Shown in pieces: positions 27,658 through 37,251 of a DNA stretch of 64,000 nt. The stretch is taken from assembly GCF_019209865.1 (NCBI RefSeq), contig NZ_JAHUTT010000003.1:62001-126000 (forward strand). The letters run 5' to 3'. Position 1 is the stretch's first letter. Each line of letters starts with the position of its first letter. The position numbers were made by a program, and so were the translations under genes. This stretch comes from Shewanella sp. NIFS-20-20. GTDB taxonomy: Bacteria > Pseudomonadota > Gammaproteobacteria > Enterobacterales > Shewanellaceae. Below the pieces are notes generated by a model. That model worked only from the letters and a program-made list of their open reading frames with translations. It was not told where the DNA came from and did no database searches.

Positions 27658-29574
27658 TTATCTGATCGGGTCTGGATTTTTGACTTGGCGATTGGCACCC
27701 ACCACCATCATTTCGCATTTCGGACAATCAAACACCAGTTTTAGTACATCGCTACCTATTTCTAAGATCAGGGGTTCTGCCTTGATGCCGGGCACTTCTT
27801 TAGGGCAGAGATTAAAGTTAAAGCGTAAACAATGCTTAGTGATCATCAAGGGGACTTCTTCGGTGACCCCATTCTTCTCATAAGTGTCTTGAATTTCAAT
27901 CACACCATGGCGCTGATAAAAGTCTTTCGCCGCGTGGTTGGCCACATTACCTAAATAGCTGAGATGTTTGCTTGGATACACAGCCTCTTGATGATGCTTC
28001 CATGGCAAAGGTCGTTGATAACCCGCTTGGCGTGCCTGCTCTAACGCAACGATGGCATCGCGGCGCAGACCATTGAGTATTGATGCCGGTACAAACCAAG
28101 GTTGTGATGTCGCTAAGGTGATGTGCTGCGCTTCGAAATCGGTGGCTCCCAATTTTGCTAATTGAGTGCGCATTTTATCAAGGGCGGCATCATCACGCGC
28201 TGGGGTCTTATCGATGGCGATTTCAGCATAACCTGTGTGGCCATAATGATCGCTAATCGACAGTCCTAAGCCCGTATCTGTCTCTTGTAACACCATATCA
28301 ACAGCGATGATACGTTTGGCCGATTCTTTGGCCAGCAACATTTCAAAGGCTTGGTTATGGTTACGGTATAGTGTCATGCCCACTTTTAAATCATGAGGCA
28401 CTTGCATCACGTATAAGGTATGGCCATCGGCGCGATTGACTCGCAAACCTTGCAGCTTGTCGTCTGATTGTTTGGCTTTGGCATAGTTGGCGGGGAAATA
28501 ACACAGACCATCGCCATTGTTGAAGTCCTGGTTGGACTCGACTTTGATAAAGTCTTTGCCTAGGCTCACGACTTTGCCGACGTCTTGACCAATGTATTTA
28601 GGCGAGCGGAAATCACTGACGCCTTGGCTACGTTCATGGACAAAATAGTCGGTGCGTCCCCGATTAAAGGTTTTTTCGGGATCGGGAGTAAAGCTGTGCT
28701 CTACGCGGCCATGGGAGGCGGCTTGCAGTTCGGGTCGACGGGCGATGATGGCATCAAGCGCCTGACGATAATGGGCAGTCACATTCTTAACATAGCTTAA
28801 GTCTTTTAAGCGACCTTCAATTTTGAATGAGCGAATGCCGGCATCAATTAAGGCTTCAAGGTTATCGGTTTGGTTATTGTCTTTGAGGGACAATAAATGC
28901 TCGTTTTCCGCGAATATGTCGCCTTGGCGGTTTTTGAGGTTCGCGGGTAAACGACACATTTGGGAACATTCACCACGATTGGCACTGCGGTTGCTAAAAG
29001 CATGGCTTAGATTACATAAGCCACTATAAGCCACGCATAAGGCGCCATGAATGAAAAACTCCAAACGCATTTTGGTAATGGCCGCAACATCACGAATTTG
29101 GCTTAAGCCCAATTCGCGAGCCAGCACCACTTGCGAAAAACCGACTTGCTCTAAGAAGGCCACTTTTTCAGGGCTGCGGTTATCCATTTGCGTACTGGCA
29201 TGCAGAGCAATCGGCGGCAAGTCCAGTTGCAAAATCCCCATGTCTTGCACGATTAAGGCGTCGGCTCCAGCCTCATACAGTTGCCATATGAGCTTTTGTA
29301 CACCAGCAAGTTCGTCATCCATAATGATAGTGTTTAAGGCCACGAACACTTGGGCATTGTAACGATGGGCAAACTCACATAAACGGCCAATATCTTCTAC
29401 GCTGTTTCCTGCGGTGGCGCGAGCTCCAAAAGCGGGGCCACCAATATAGACAGCGTCGGCACCGTGGCGAATGGCTTCCATCCCAAAATCCGCATTTTTT
29501 GCGGGTGCCAAAAGTTCCAGTTGATTTGAAAGACTTGGCCGGGGGGCAGGGGTATAGATCTCAGCTTGGCTCAT
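27658..29574 (-). CDS. rlhA: 23S rRNA 5-hydroxycytidine C2501 synthase, U32 family (638 aa)
   Basis: U32 'peptidase' family protein; the E. coli homologue RlhA (YdcP) hydroxylates C2501 of 23S rRNA. It has ELLAPAKNADFGMEAIRHGADAVYIGGP near the N-terminus and the U32 signature with four Cys, FFIHGALCVAYSGLC.. and NRGECSQMCRLP. A C-terminal extension with MITKHCLRFNFNLCP and KLVFDCPKCEM gives the long RlhA form rather than the shorter TrhP. The frame is open to 29670, but the ATG at 29574 places homology right after the start. Just downstream of the his operon, probably with its own promoter. Confidence 0.9.
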   Translation of the reverse strand: MSQAEIYTPAPRPSLSNQLELLAPAKNADFGMEAIRHGADAVYIGGPAFGARATAGNSVEDIGRLCEFAHRYNAQVFVALNTIIMDDELAGVQKLIWQLYEAGADALIVQDMGILQLDLPPIALHASTQMDNRSPEKVAFLEQVGFSQVVLARELGLSQIRDVAAITKMRLEFFIHGALCVAYSGLCNLSHAFSNRSANRGECSQMCRLPANLKNRQGDIFAENEHLLSLKDNNQTDNLEALIDAGIRSFKIEGRLKDLSYVKNVTAHYRQALDAIIARRPELQAASHGRVEHSFTPDPEKTFNRGRTDYFVHERSQGVSDFRSPKYIGQDVGKVVSLGKDFIKVESNQDFNNGDGLCYFPANYAKAKQSDDKLQGLRVNRADGHTLYVMQVPHDLKVGMTLYRNHNQAFEMLLAKESAKRIIAVDMVLQETDTGLGLSISDHYGHTGYAEIAIDKTPARDDAALDKMRTQLAKLGATDFEAQHITLATSQPWFVPASILNGLRRDAIVALEQARQAGYQRPLPWKHHQEAVYPSKHLSYLGNVANHAAKDFYQRHGVIEIQDTYEKNGVTEEVPLMITKHCLRFNFNLCPKEVPGIKAEPLILEIGSDVLKLVFDCPKCEMMVVGANRQVKNPDPIR

Positions 29575-29690
29575 GGCTCGCGCACTCAAGTTATCGGTAC
29601 AAATAAAGGGCGCTAGTATAGCAAATTTGTGAGCAATGCCATCCTTTCTCGGTAAATATTGCCGAGCCACAAGCTGAGATATGGTTAAAA

Positions 29691-30344
29691 TTACTGCTCT
29701 TGGTGCCGTTGATACAAGCGTTGTTGTACATCCTCTAGGGATAATTGCTGATCTTCGAGTAGTACCATCAAGTGAAACAGCAGATCGGCCGCTTCATTGA
29801 CTAACTCTTGGCTATCGCCGGTCGCGCCGGCCAGCGCAGTTTCTACGCCTTCTTCACCTACCTTCTGAGCAATGCGCTTGCTGCCACTGGCAAATAAAGC
29901 GCTGGTGTAACTTTGACTCTCATCAGCGCTGGCCATGGCCAATTTTCGGCGGTGGATTAACGCGGACAACTGGTTAGTAAAGGGTTTACTGTATTCGGTG
30001 TGCCAACAGCTGGTGGCGCCAGTGTGGCACGTCGGGCCAACGGGTTGCGCCATAATCAACAGGCTATCGTTATCACAATCGGCGCTGATGCTGACGGCGT
30101 CTAAAAAATTCCCAGAACTTTCACCTTTCACCCATAATTGCTGACGGGAACGGCTGTAAAAGGTCACTTTGCCAGAGGCCAGAGTCTGGGCTAACGCGTC
30201 ACGGTTGATGTAGGCCTGCATAAGCACTTGGCCAGAAATCACATCCTGAACAATGGCGGGCAGCAGTCCGTCACCTTTGTTAAAATCCAATTGTTCCATG
30301 AGATTGGCCTCATATTGGATGGCGGTCGCGCTGGCTTGATTCAT
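29691..30344 (-). CDS. hisI: Bifunctional phosphoribosyl-AMP cyclohydrolase / phosphoribosyl-ATP pyrophosphohydrolase (217 aa)
   Basis: HisIE catalyses steps 2 and 3 of histidine biosynthesis. The cyclohydrolase part (about residues 20-125) has LMQAYINRDALAQTL, FYSRSRQQLWVKGESSGN, and metal-binding DCDND and GPTCHTGATSCW. The pyrophosphohydrolase part (about 125-217) has KRIAQKVGEEGVETALA and NEAADLLFHLMVLL. Last gene of the his operon, 47 bp after hisF. Confidence 0.97.
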   Translation of the reverse strand: MNQASATAIQYEANLMEQLDFNKGDGLLPAIVQDVISGQVLMQAYINRDALAQTLASGKVTFYSRSRQQLWVKGESSGNFLDAVSISADCDNDSLLIMAQPVGPTCHTGATSCWHTEYSKPFTNQLSALIHRRKLAMASADESQSYTSALFASGSKRIAQKVGEEGVETALAGATGDSQELVNEAADLLFHLMVLLEDQQLSLEDVQQRLYQRHQEQ

Positions 30345-30391
30345 AAGGTTTCCTTGCTTGTTCGCTGATATCGATTGAGCCCACAGGCTGA

Positions 30392-31168
30392 TTAATTGAC
30401 TCTAATGGCAATGGCTTGACTGTGTAGATAACGTTTTAACTCGCCAATATTGATCACTTGATTATGAAAAACACTGGCCGCAAGCGCCGCATCCACCTTG
30501 GCCTCCTGAAACACTTGGGCAAAGTGAGCCATGGTTCCCGCGCCCCCTGATGCCACTAGGGGCACTGTGCAGGCTTGACGCATTTGCGCTAATTGAGTGA
30601 TGTCATAGCCTTGGCGTACCCCATCTTGGTTCATGACATTCAGCACGATTTCACCGCAGCCAAGTTGCTGGACTTTTTCTAGCCAATCTTGAGTGTACCA
30701 CTGGGTTTGCGCGATAGTTCGGCTATCCCCAGTAAACTGCTTGACGTGATAACTGCCGGTGTTGTCATCATAAAATGAATCAATACCGACCACGATACAT
30801 TGGCGGCCAAATTCATCACTGAGGCGCTCAATCAAACTAGGATCCGATAGGGCAGGTGAGTTAATCGAGATTTTGTCGGCGCCATAGGCCAGCAATTGTC
30901 GGGCTTGTTGGATGGAGTTAATTCCGCCCGCCACGCAAAAAGGAATATTGATTTGCTCGGCAATCCGCTCGACCCAAGACTTGTCGACGACGGCCCCTTG
31001 GGTGCTGGCAGTGATATCGTAAAACACCAGTTCATCGGCACCTTCGCTGGCATATCGAGCTGCTAAAGGCACGATATCACCAATAATCATGTGGTCGCGA
31101 AATTGAACACCTTTAACCACTTTGCCGTCGCGTACATCAAGGCATGGCACTATACGTTTGGCCAACAT
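30392..31168 (-). CDS. hisF: Imidazole glycerol phosphate synthase, cyclase subunit (258 aa)
   Basis: Beta/alpha barrel that uses ammonia from HisH to make imidazole glycerol phosphate and AICAR. It begins [21 protein letters not shown], with catalytic D11 in CLDVRDG and the second catalytic Asp in VVGIDSFYD. The phosphate sites are VAGGINS and VASGGAG. It overlaps the end of hisA by 19 bp, indicating translational coupling. Confidence 0.98.
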   Translation of the reverse strand: MLAKRIVPCLDVRDGKVVKGVQFRDHMIIGDIVPLAARYASEGADELVFYDITASTQGAVVDKSWVERIAEQINIPFCVAGGINSIQQARQLLAYGADKISINSPALSDPSLIERLSDEFGRQCIVVGIDSFYDDNTGSYHVKQFTGDSRTIAQTQWYTQDWLEKVQQLGCGEIVLNVMNQDGVRQGYDITQLAQMRQACTVPLVASGGAGTMAHFAQVFQEAKVDAALAASVFHNQVINIGELKRYLHSQAIAIRVN

Positions 31169-31884
31169 TGAATTGCCTCCTTAACATTAAAGCGTTGTTC
31201 TAATAAGGCTTTACCCACAATAATGCCACTGGCGCCAGAGTCACGCATGGCCTTGATGTCATCGAGACTGGCAACCCCACCAGAACCTTGCCAGCAGACG
31301 TGCGGGTAAGCTTGGGATAATTGCTGGTACAAGTCGACATTAGGGCCCTTGAGGGTGCCATCGCGACTGATATCTGTCACCAAGGCATGTTTAAGCCCAC
31401 GACTTAAAAACTGATCCATCAAGGACTCTAACGCCACCCCAGCATCTTGTTGCCAGCCTGACACGGCCAAAGACTTCACCCCATTAATGATATTAATGTC
31501 TAAGGCGAGACAGATAGCGTCTTGGCCATATCGCTCTAGCCATTGGCCAACTAATTGCGGCTGTTTGACGGCTAAAGATCCAATCACGACGCGATCGCTA
31601 CCACACTCCAATAAGGTTTGCAGATCTTGCTCTGAGCGCACACCTCCGCCAACTTGGACCTGACAATCTAGCGCTGTTATTAGCTGGGTAAGCAGCTGAG
31701 TTTGGCGCGCCAATGGCTGCTTGGCACCATCAAGATCGACTAAATGTAGCCACTGTGCGCCTTGCTCTTGGTAGGATAACAACTGGGTTAAGGGATCCAG
31801 TGCAAACTGAGTCTTTTGCTGATAATCCCCTTGGTAAAGCCTGACGACTTGACCGTCAATCAAATCAATCGCTGGAATAATCAT
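31150..31884 (-). CDS. hisA: ProFAR isomerase (244 aa)
   Basis: Amadori isomerase converting ProFAR to PRFAR. It begins [21 protein letters not shown] (catalytic D8). The second catalytic Asp lies in [16 protein letters not shown], and the phosphate-binding sites are VGGGVRSE and GSGGVASL. The start overlaps the hisH stop by 4 bp (ATGA), and the end overlaps hisF. Confidence 0.98.
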   Translation of the reverse strand: MIIPAIDLIDGQVVRLYQGDYQQKTQFALDPLTQLLSYQEQGAQWLHLVDLDGAKQPLARQTQLLTQLITALDCQVQVGGGVRSEQDLQTLLECGSDRVVIGSLAVKQPQLVGQWLERYGQDAICLALDINIINGVKSLAVSGWQQDAGVALESLMDQFLSRGLKHALVTDISRDGTLKGPNVDLYQQLSQAYPHVCWQGSGGVASLDDIKAMRDSGASGIIVGKALLEQRFNVKEAIQCWPNV

Positions 31885-32516
31885 GCTTGCATCTCCATAA
31901 AGTTGCGTAGGATGCGCTCACCGACGTCGGCACTTTTTTCAGGGTGAAATTGCACCCCCATAAAGTTATCGCGGCCAATCGCGGCACTAAAATCCTCGCC
32001 ATAGTGGCAACTGGCAAGGGTATAAGATGACAACGGCGCCGCAAAGCTATGAACAAAATACACATAGCTGCCCGACTCGATGTCATTAAATAATGGATGA
32101 TCGCTAACGGTTAGTTGATCCCAGCCCATGTGGGGCACAGGTAAACCTTCGGCTGTTAGTGGTTCAATCCGGCTTGGGATCAATCCTAAACAGGCAATAT
32201 CGCCTTCGCTTGAATACTGACATAGCAGTTGCATACCAAGGCAAATCCCAAGGACGGGCTGGCTTAATGTCGGGATCACATTGAGCAGTTGGCTGTGAGC
32301 TAATTGCCGCATCGCGGCGCGAGCGGTACCGACACCCGGCAGGATGACTCGCGTGGCAGCGCGGATTTGCTCGGGATCGGCACTGATCAGCAACCGGCGC
32401 TCAGCAACATCCAATCGCTTAGCCAATACCCGCTCGCAGGCAAACTTTACTGAGTTTAAATTGGCGCAGCCAGTATCAATAATCACCGTGGTATCAGTTG
32501 GGGAGTGTCGATTCAT
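31881..32516 (-). CDS. hisH: Imidazole glycerol phosphate synthase, glutaminase subunit (211 aa)
   Basis: Class I glutamine amidotransferase supplying ammonia to HisF. Triad: the Cys in [10 protein letters not shown], and His and Glu in VQFHPEKS. The family signature [12 protein letters not shown] is present. The frame is open to 32549, but the ATG at 32516 lies two bases after the hisB stop and is preceded by GGGAG at 8 nt, so I use it. Confidence 0.96.
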   Translation of the reverse strand: MNRHSPTDTTVIIDTGCANLNSVKFACERVLAKRLDVAERRLLISADPEQIRAATRVILPGVGTARAAMRQLAHSQLLNVIPTLSQPVLGICLGMQLLCQYSSEGDIACLGLIPSRIEPLTAEGLPVPHMGWDQLTVSDHPLFNDIESGSYVYFVHSFAAPLSSYTLASCHYGEDFSAAIGRDNFMGVQFHPEKSADVGERILRNFMEMQA

Positions 32517-32517
32517 A

Positions 32518-33591
32518 TCACAGACTCCCTTTACTGGAGGGCAGATCATTGCCGTCTATTTTGATCGCTTGTCGTAAGGTGCGGCCAAAGGCTTTAAACA
32601 TGGATTCCACCCGGTGGTGATCATTATCGGCGACGCTCGACACATGAATATTCGCCCTGAGCCCATCGGCCAAGGAGCGGAAAAAGTGCGGGATCATTTC
32701 AGTGGCTAAACCGCCGACGCGCTCGCCATTGAAGTGAGCATCACAGCGACAAAATGGCCGATTTGATAAGTCCAATAAACATTCACCGCGGGCTTCGTCC
32801 ATCGGCAAGCTAAAACCAAAACGGCCAATACCGCGTTTATTGCCTAGCGCCTGATGAATGGCTTCGCCGAGAGTTAAGGCGGTGTCCTCGATGCTGTGGT
32901 GATCATCAATATGTAAGTCTCCTTGCACTTGTACCGTCAGGCTAATATTGGCGTGAGTGGCAATTTGATCGAGCATATGGTCAAAAAAACCTATGCCGGT
33001 ATTAATCTCCTTGGTGCCTGGGGTATCTAAATCCACAGCTACCTTAATATCGGTTTCTTTGGTGGTGCGTTGCACGCAGGCACGGCGAGGCTGACTCAAG
33101 AGGGATTGCACTATGGTTTGCCAGTCATTGGTGCTGGGGTGGTACTGGATCCCCCGTATGCCCATGGCTTCGGCGAGTGCTAAATCGGTGGCACGATCAC
33201 CAATAACGGCTGAACGGGTAAAATCGACTTTGCCTTGGATTAAGTAGTCTTTAACTAGGCCTAATTTAGGCTTGCGACAACTGCAATTATCGCGCTCAAA
33301 GTGAGGGCATATCAGCACTTGCTCAAAGTTCACGCCTTGGGAACGGAACACTTGCATCATTAAATTATGGGGTAAATCAAAGTCTGCTTGGGCAAAACTG
33401 TCAGTACCAAGGCCATCTTGATTTGACACCATGACCAAAGTGAATCCCGCCGCTTGTAATTGCAACAGCGCCGTAATAGCATCTTTTTCAAAGGCGAGCT
33501 TGGTTGCACTATCCACTTGTTTGTCAATCACCGGCTCTTCGATGAGGGTGCCATCGCGGTCGATAAAGAGCAGGGCCTTAGGCTGGTTCAT
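32518..33591 (-). CDS. hisB: Bifunctional histidinol-phosphatase / imidazoleglycerol-phosphate dehydratase (357 aa)
   Basis: The N-terminal HAD phosphatase domain (about residues 1-165) has the nucleophile and acid in FIDRDGTL and zinc-ligand cysteines in [11 protein letters not shown]. The C-terminal dehydratase domain (about 168-357) has the manganese-binding pairs [23 protein letters not shown], and the later HFFRSLA and [16 protein letters not shown]. The fusion is the usual gammaproteobacterial form. Overlaps hisC by 4 bp. Confidence 0.97.
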   Translation of the reverse strand: MNQPKALLFIDRDGTLIEEPVIDKQVDSATKLAFEKDAITALLQLQAAGFTLVMVSNQDGLGTDSFAQADFDLPHNLMMQVFRSQGVNFEQVLICPHFERDNCSCRKPKLGLVKDYLIQGKVDFTRSAVIGDRATDLALAEAMGIRGIQYHPSTNDWQTIVQSLLSQPRRACVQRTTKETDIKVAVDLDTPGTKEINTGIGFFDHMLDQIATHANISLTVQVQGDLHIDDHHSIEDTALTLGEAIHQALGNKRGIGRFGFSLPMDEARGECLLDLSNRPFCRCDAHFNGERVGGLATEMIPHFFRSLADGLRANIHVSSVADNDHHRVESMFKAFGRTLRQAIKIDGNDLPSSKGSL

Positions 33592-34676
33592 GAGTTCACC
33601 TTTTGATTGTTATTGTTTGCTAGTTGAGAGTCGAGCGCTTGTAGCAGTGTGTCGGTATCGCTGCTGTCACTGACACTAAAGCGAATGGCGTTGGCCAGTC
33701 GCGGATGTTTATATTGGCGCGCGACGATGCCCGAGCGGGCTAATACGGTAGCGATGGCGTTAGGATCGCTAAATGCGGCGAGAATAAAATTGCCATGGCC
33801 AGGAGACATTCGAGTCACCCCTGCGTATTGAGTGAATGCCTGGCATAACCTTTGTCTTTGTTGATTTAGACTCAGCACTTGCCTTTGCATTTGACTCAGC
33901 CCCTCGCTGCATAATGCCGCCTGCGCTATTAAGGCCACGGGTAACGGCACCGGGTAGGGGGCGATGATGCGCATCATCATGGCCAAAATAGCCGGATCCG
34001 CTAAACAAAATCCGCAGCGCGCTCCCGCCAAGGCAAAGGCCTTAGAGAGGGTGCGTAAAATTACTAAATTGGGATATTGCTCGAGTAAATCGACCACAGA
34101 CTCGCTGGCACTAAACTCAATATAGGCTTCATCAACCACTACAAGGCTGGACGGTAGCGCCATTAACACCGCCTCAATGCTGGCGCGACTTTGCAGGTTA
34201 CCCGTGGGATTATTGGGATGGCAAATAAACACCAATTTACAGGCATGCATGGTACTGGCGGCTTGCGCTGGCAATGACCAATCATCGTTAAGCGGTTCAT
34301 CGACAACGGCGACATGATGGCTGGCGGCGCTAATCGCATACATGCCATAGGTCGGGCTGAAGATGCCGATACTGTCTTGACCACTCACACAATAGGTGCG
34401 GATCAATAGTTCAATGGCTTCATCGGCGCCGCGACAGGTTAATACTTGCTCGGGAGTTACCTTGGCATAGCGGGCATAGGCCTCAATCAAGGCAGGAGGC
34501 TGGCAGTCGGGGTAGCGATTGATCCCCGCCGTGGAGGTATTGTTAAATGGCGACTCATTGGCATTGATCCAGATTTCGCCGCTGCCGCCTAAGCGCCGCG
34601 CACTTTCATACACTTGCAAGTCGATGAGTTCAGGACGGCACAGTTGCCGTGCTAAGGTTTCGGCGCGCTTAGTCAT
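33588..34676 (-). CDS. hisC: Histidinol-phosphate aminotransferase (362 aa)
   Basis: Fold-type I PLP aminotransferase of histidine biosynthesis. It has INANESPFN near the N-terminus, [19 protein letters not shown], and the PLP lysine in [17 protein letters not shown]. The frame extends to a TTG at 34682, but GGAG with 7-nt spacing points to the ATG at 34676, giving an 8-bp overlap with the end of hisD. Confidence 0.97.
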   Translation of the reverse strand: MTKRAETLARQLCRPELIDLQVYESARRLGGSGEIWINANESPFNNTSTAGINRYPDCQPPALIEAYARYAKVTPEQVLTCRGADEAIELLIRTYCVSGQDSIGIFSPTYGMYAISAASHHVAVVDEPLNDDWSLPAQAASTMHACKLVFICHPNNPTGNLQSRASIEAVLMALPSSLVVVDEAYIEFSASESVVDLLEQYPNLVILRTLSKAFALAGARCGFCLADPAILAMMMRIIAPYPVPLPVALIAQAALCSEGLSQMQRQVLSLNQQRQRLCQAFTQYAGVTRMSPGHGNFILAAFSDPNAIATVLARSGIVARQYKHPRLANAIRFSVSDSSDTDTLLQALDSQLANNNNQKVNS

Positions 34677-35961
34677 TGGCAAGCTCCTTCAGCCGCACGG
34701 CGATCGCATTGGCGTGGCCGTCGAGTAATTCTGCATTTGCCAGTGCCATCACGGCAGGCGCTAAATCTTGTAAGCCCTCGGCGCTGGCAGTTTGGACGGT
34801 ATAACGTCGACTAAAATCCGCTAATGATAAGCTGGAAACGCTGCGGCTATAGCCATAGGTGGGTAATACATGATTGGTGCCACTGGCATAATCGCCGACG
34901 GATTCTGGGGTATAGGCGCCCACAAAAATCGAGCCCGCATTGCGCACTTGGGCCAAAACCGCTTCATTGTCTTGGGTTTGAATAATTAAATGCTCAGGCC
35001 CATATCGATTGGATATGTCACAGGCTTGCGCCATGGAGTCACAGACAATTAAGCGGCTATGGCTGAGGGCTTGGCGGGCTATGTTTTGGCGTGACAGTTG
35101 CGGCAATTGTCTGGCTAATGCCTCTTTTACTTTACGCAGTAATGCTAAACTATCACTCACTAACAGGACTTGTGAGTCGCTGCCGTGTTCTGCCTGACTG
35201 AGTAGGTCTGCGGCAATAAAGTCAGGATTGGCCAATTCATCGGCCAATATTAAGACTTCAGAGGGGCCCGCTGGCATATCGATACTGACGGAAACTCGCT
35301 GGGATTGTGCGACCTGTTGCTTGGCTTCAGTAACGTAACTGTTACCGGGGCCAAAAATTTTATCTACAGCCGCAATGGTCTCGGTGCCGAAGGCCAGCGC
35401 GGCGATGGCTTGGGCACCCCCCACTTGATAGATCTCGGTAATATCGCAGAGTTTGGCCGCGTAAATAATGGCGTCATTAATCGGTGCAGGACTGACTAAT
35501 ACACGGCGACGGCAACCGGCAATGGCCGCGGGGATGGCCAGCATCATCACGGTACTCACCAGCGGGGCGCTGCCACCTGGGACATATAAGCCGACACTGT
35601 CGATGGCATGGCTCTTGAGCTCACAACTCACCCCTGGGCGGGTTGAGACGCAAAGCGGCGCCGGTTGCTGAGCACGATGAAAACGCTTGATGTTGGTGAT
35701 GGCATATTCGATGGATTGTTTTAGTTTATCACTGAGATTATCACCCGCTTGTTGCCATACTTGTGACGGCACAGCTAATGGCACTTGGGTGTGGTCAAAT
35801 TCACGATTGAATTTAGCTAACGCCTCATCACCATTGTCTATGACTTGCTCGATGATGTGCCTGACGCTGGCGCTAACATCGGCACTGCCAATTTGCGGGG
35901 CGCGCTGTAAACATTGTCGTTGTTCTGCTGGGCTGAGGTTGTGCCACTGGATCACTTGCAT
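34669..35961 (-). CDS. hisD: Histidinol dehydrogenase (430 aa)
   Basis: Zinc- and NAD-dependent four-electron oxidation of histidinol to histidine. The signature runs from KIFGPGNSYVTEAKQQV to SIDMPAGPSEVLILAD, and the catalytic Glu-His are in YGPEHLIIQ. Zinc ligands lie in SQAEHGSDSQ and SVGDYASGTNHVLPT. It sits 3 bp after hisG. Confidence 0.98.
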   Translation of the reverse strand: MQVIQWHNLSPAEQRQCLQRAPQIGSADVSASVRHIIEQVIDNGDEALAKFNREFDHTQVPLAVPSQVWQQAGDNLSDKLKQSIEYAITNIKRFHRAQQPAPLCVSTRPGVSCELKSHAIDSVGLYVPGGSAPLVSTVMMLAIPAAIAGCRRRVLVSPAPINDAIIYAAKLCDITEIYQVGGAQAIAALAFGTETIAAVDKIFGPGNSYVTEAKQQVAQSQRVSVSIDMPAGPSEVLILADELANPDFIAADLLSQAEHGSDSQVLLVSDSLALLRKVKEALARQLPQLSRQNIARQALSHSRLIVCDSMAQACDISNRYGPEHLIIQTQDNEAVLAQVRNAGSIFVGAYTPESVGDYASGTNHVLPTYGYSRSVSSLSLADFSRRYTVQTASAEGLQDLAPAVMALANAELLDGHANAIAVRLKELAND

Positions 35962-35964
35962 GGC

Positions 35965-36864
35965 TTACCCCAACATCTTTTCTATGGGCAACACCAAAAT
36001 CGAGGTGGCACCGAGTGTGGATAATTGCTCCATGGTATCCCAAAATAGATCTTCGCTGCTGACCGCATGGATGGCGACTTTACTGCCATCGTCATTGAGC
36101 GGCAGTATGGTTGGATTTTCTGCCCCCGGCAGCAGGGCTACAATGTCGGTGATACTGGCTTTGGGCGCATGCAGCATAATGTATTTGCTTTCCCGCGCGC
36201 GGATCACGCCGTTGATGCGAGATAATAGGGTATTTATCAAGGTTTGTTTGCTGTCGGTTTGGGCGGCAGATGATTGGATGACACAGGCCATGGAGCGATA
36301 AATAACATCTTGTTCGACCAAGCCATTGGCTTCAAGCGTGGCGCCGGTGGAGACCAGGTCACAAATACCATCGGCTAAGCCCGCTCGCGGTGCCACTTCC
36401 ACTGAGCCTTTGAGCATACAGTCTTTATAATCAATGTCTTGTTGGGTCATAAAGCGTCGTAATAAATTAGGGTAAGACGTGGCGAGGCGTAAATTTTGTA
36501 AACTACTGATGCCTTGGTAGTTAAATTCCTTAGGTACAGCTAAAGATAAGCGGCAAGTGCCAAAGTCTAATTGCTTTAATTTTTGGTATTGCGCTGGCTT
36601 ACCGATAAGCTCTCTGTCCAGTTGCTCTTCTTCTAATACGTTTTCGCCGATGATGCCTAAATCGACGACACCGTCCATGACTAAACCGGGAATATCATCA
36701 TCTCTGACTCGCAGGATATCGATAGGCAGGTTATCCGCGTGGGCAATAAGACGCTGCTCATTGATGGTAAACTTCACTCCGCAGGATTTGAGTAGTGTTT
36801 GTGAATCTTTGGCTAAACGGCCAGATTTTTGAATGGCTATCCGCAGTCGTGTTTGTTTGTTCAT
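35965..36864 (-). CDS. hisG: ATP phosphoribosyltransferase, long form (299 aa)
   Basis: Committed, feedback-inhibited first step of histidine biosynthesis. It opens [21 protein letters not shown], contains [12 protein letters not shown] and the phosphoribosyl-binding region [25 protein letters not shown], and has a C-terminal ACT-like regulatory domain (about residues 225-299) typical of the homohexameric long form that does not need HisZ. First structural gene of the operon, controlled by the attenuator immediately upstream. Confidence 0.98.
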   Translation of the reverse strand: MNKQTRLRIAIQKSGRLAKDSQTLLKSCGVKFTINEQRLIAHADNLPIDILRVRDDDIPGLVMDGVVDLGIIGENVLEEEQLDRELIGKPAQYQKLKQLDFGTCRLSLAVPKEFNYQGISSLQNLRLATSYPNLLRRFMTQQDIDYKDCMLKGSVEVAPRAGLADGICDLVSTGATLEANGLVEQDVIYRSMACVIQSSAAQTDSKQTLINTLLSRINGVIRARESKYIMLHAPKASITDIVALLPGAENPTILPLNDDGSKVAIHAVSSEDLFWDTMEQLSTLGATSILVLPIEKMLG

Positions 36865-36904
36865 GATCGTTCCTTGTTACTAAATTTAAGGTGATCAGGG
36901 ACTT

Positions 36905-36996
36905 AAAACAAAAAACCCCTGAAATTCCTTCCAGGGGTTTGTGCAATATGCCAGCCGCCAGAAGGAGTCAGTCCTTCGGCAGTGAGCTTCCGAAGG
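36905..36996 (-). promoter_or_regulatory. Histidine operon attenuator
   Basis: On the minus strand, directly after the hisL stop, CCTTCGG and CCGAAGG (36990-36996 and 36973-36979) form a perfect 7-bp stem. A terminator follows: AAACCCCTG (36932-36940) with CAGGGGTTT (36913-36921) and a T-rich tail to 36905. GCCAGCCGCCAGAAGG between them can provide alternative pairing. hisG starts 41 bp beyond the terminator tail. The layout matches the enterobacterial his attenuator. Confidence 0.93.
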
Positions 36997-37041
36997 CTAC
37001 CGCTTGTGGTGATGGTGATGGCGTGTCAGAAACTGGCTCAT
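36997..37041 (-). CDS. hisL: his operon leader peptide
   Basis: Minus-strand ORF of 14 codons encoding MSQFLTRHHHHHKR. The five consecutive His codons allow the ribosome to sense charged tRNA-His and set the choice between the antiterminator and terminator hairpins just downstream. GAGAG lies about 7 nt before the ATG. E. coli HisL has seven consecutive His, so this is a shorter version of the same device. Confidence 0.95.
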   Translation of the reverse strand: MSQFLTRHHHHHKR

Positions 37042-37251
37042 AATTTGCTCTCATTAAGATAACATGCTGTGCTTGTTATTTAAGCTAGCGATATTTCAGG
37101 GTGTTAGCAAGCCTCTTTTTAGCTGGGTGAGTTTTATTCATCTTAAATCTATTTCTAGCGCGTAAGCGTTGCTCACTTGAATGCCCGTCGATTACAGGCA
37201 TAATGCTGGCAATCGTTGGGCTTGATATGGCCATATAGTATAAGGGTTCGC

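Noticed and set aside
37000-37025. GGT/GAT repeat read as a simple repeat
   Set aside because: Explained as the five His codons of hisL on the minus strand.
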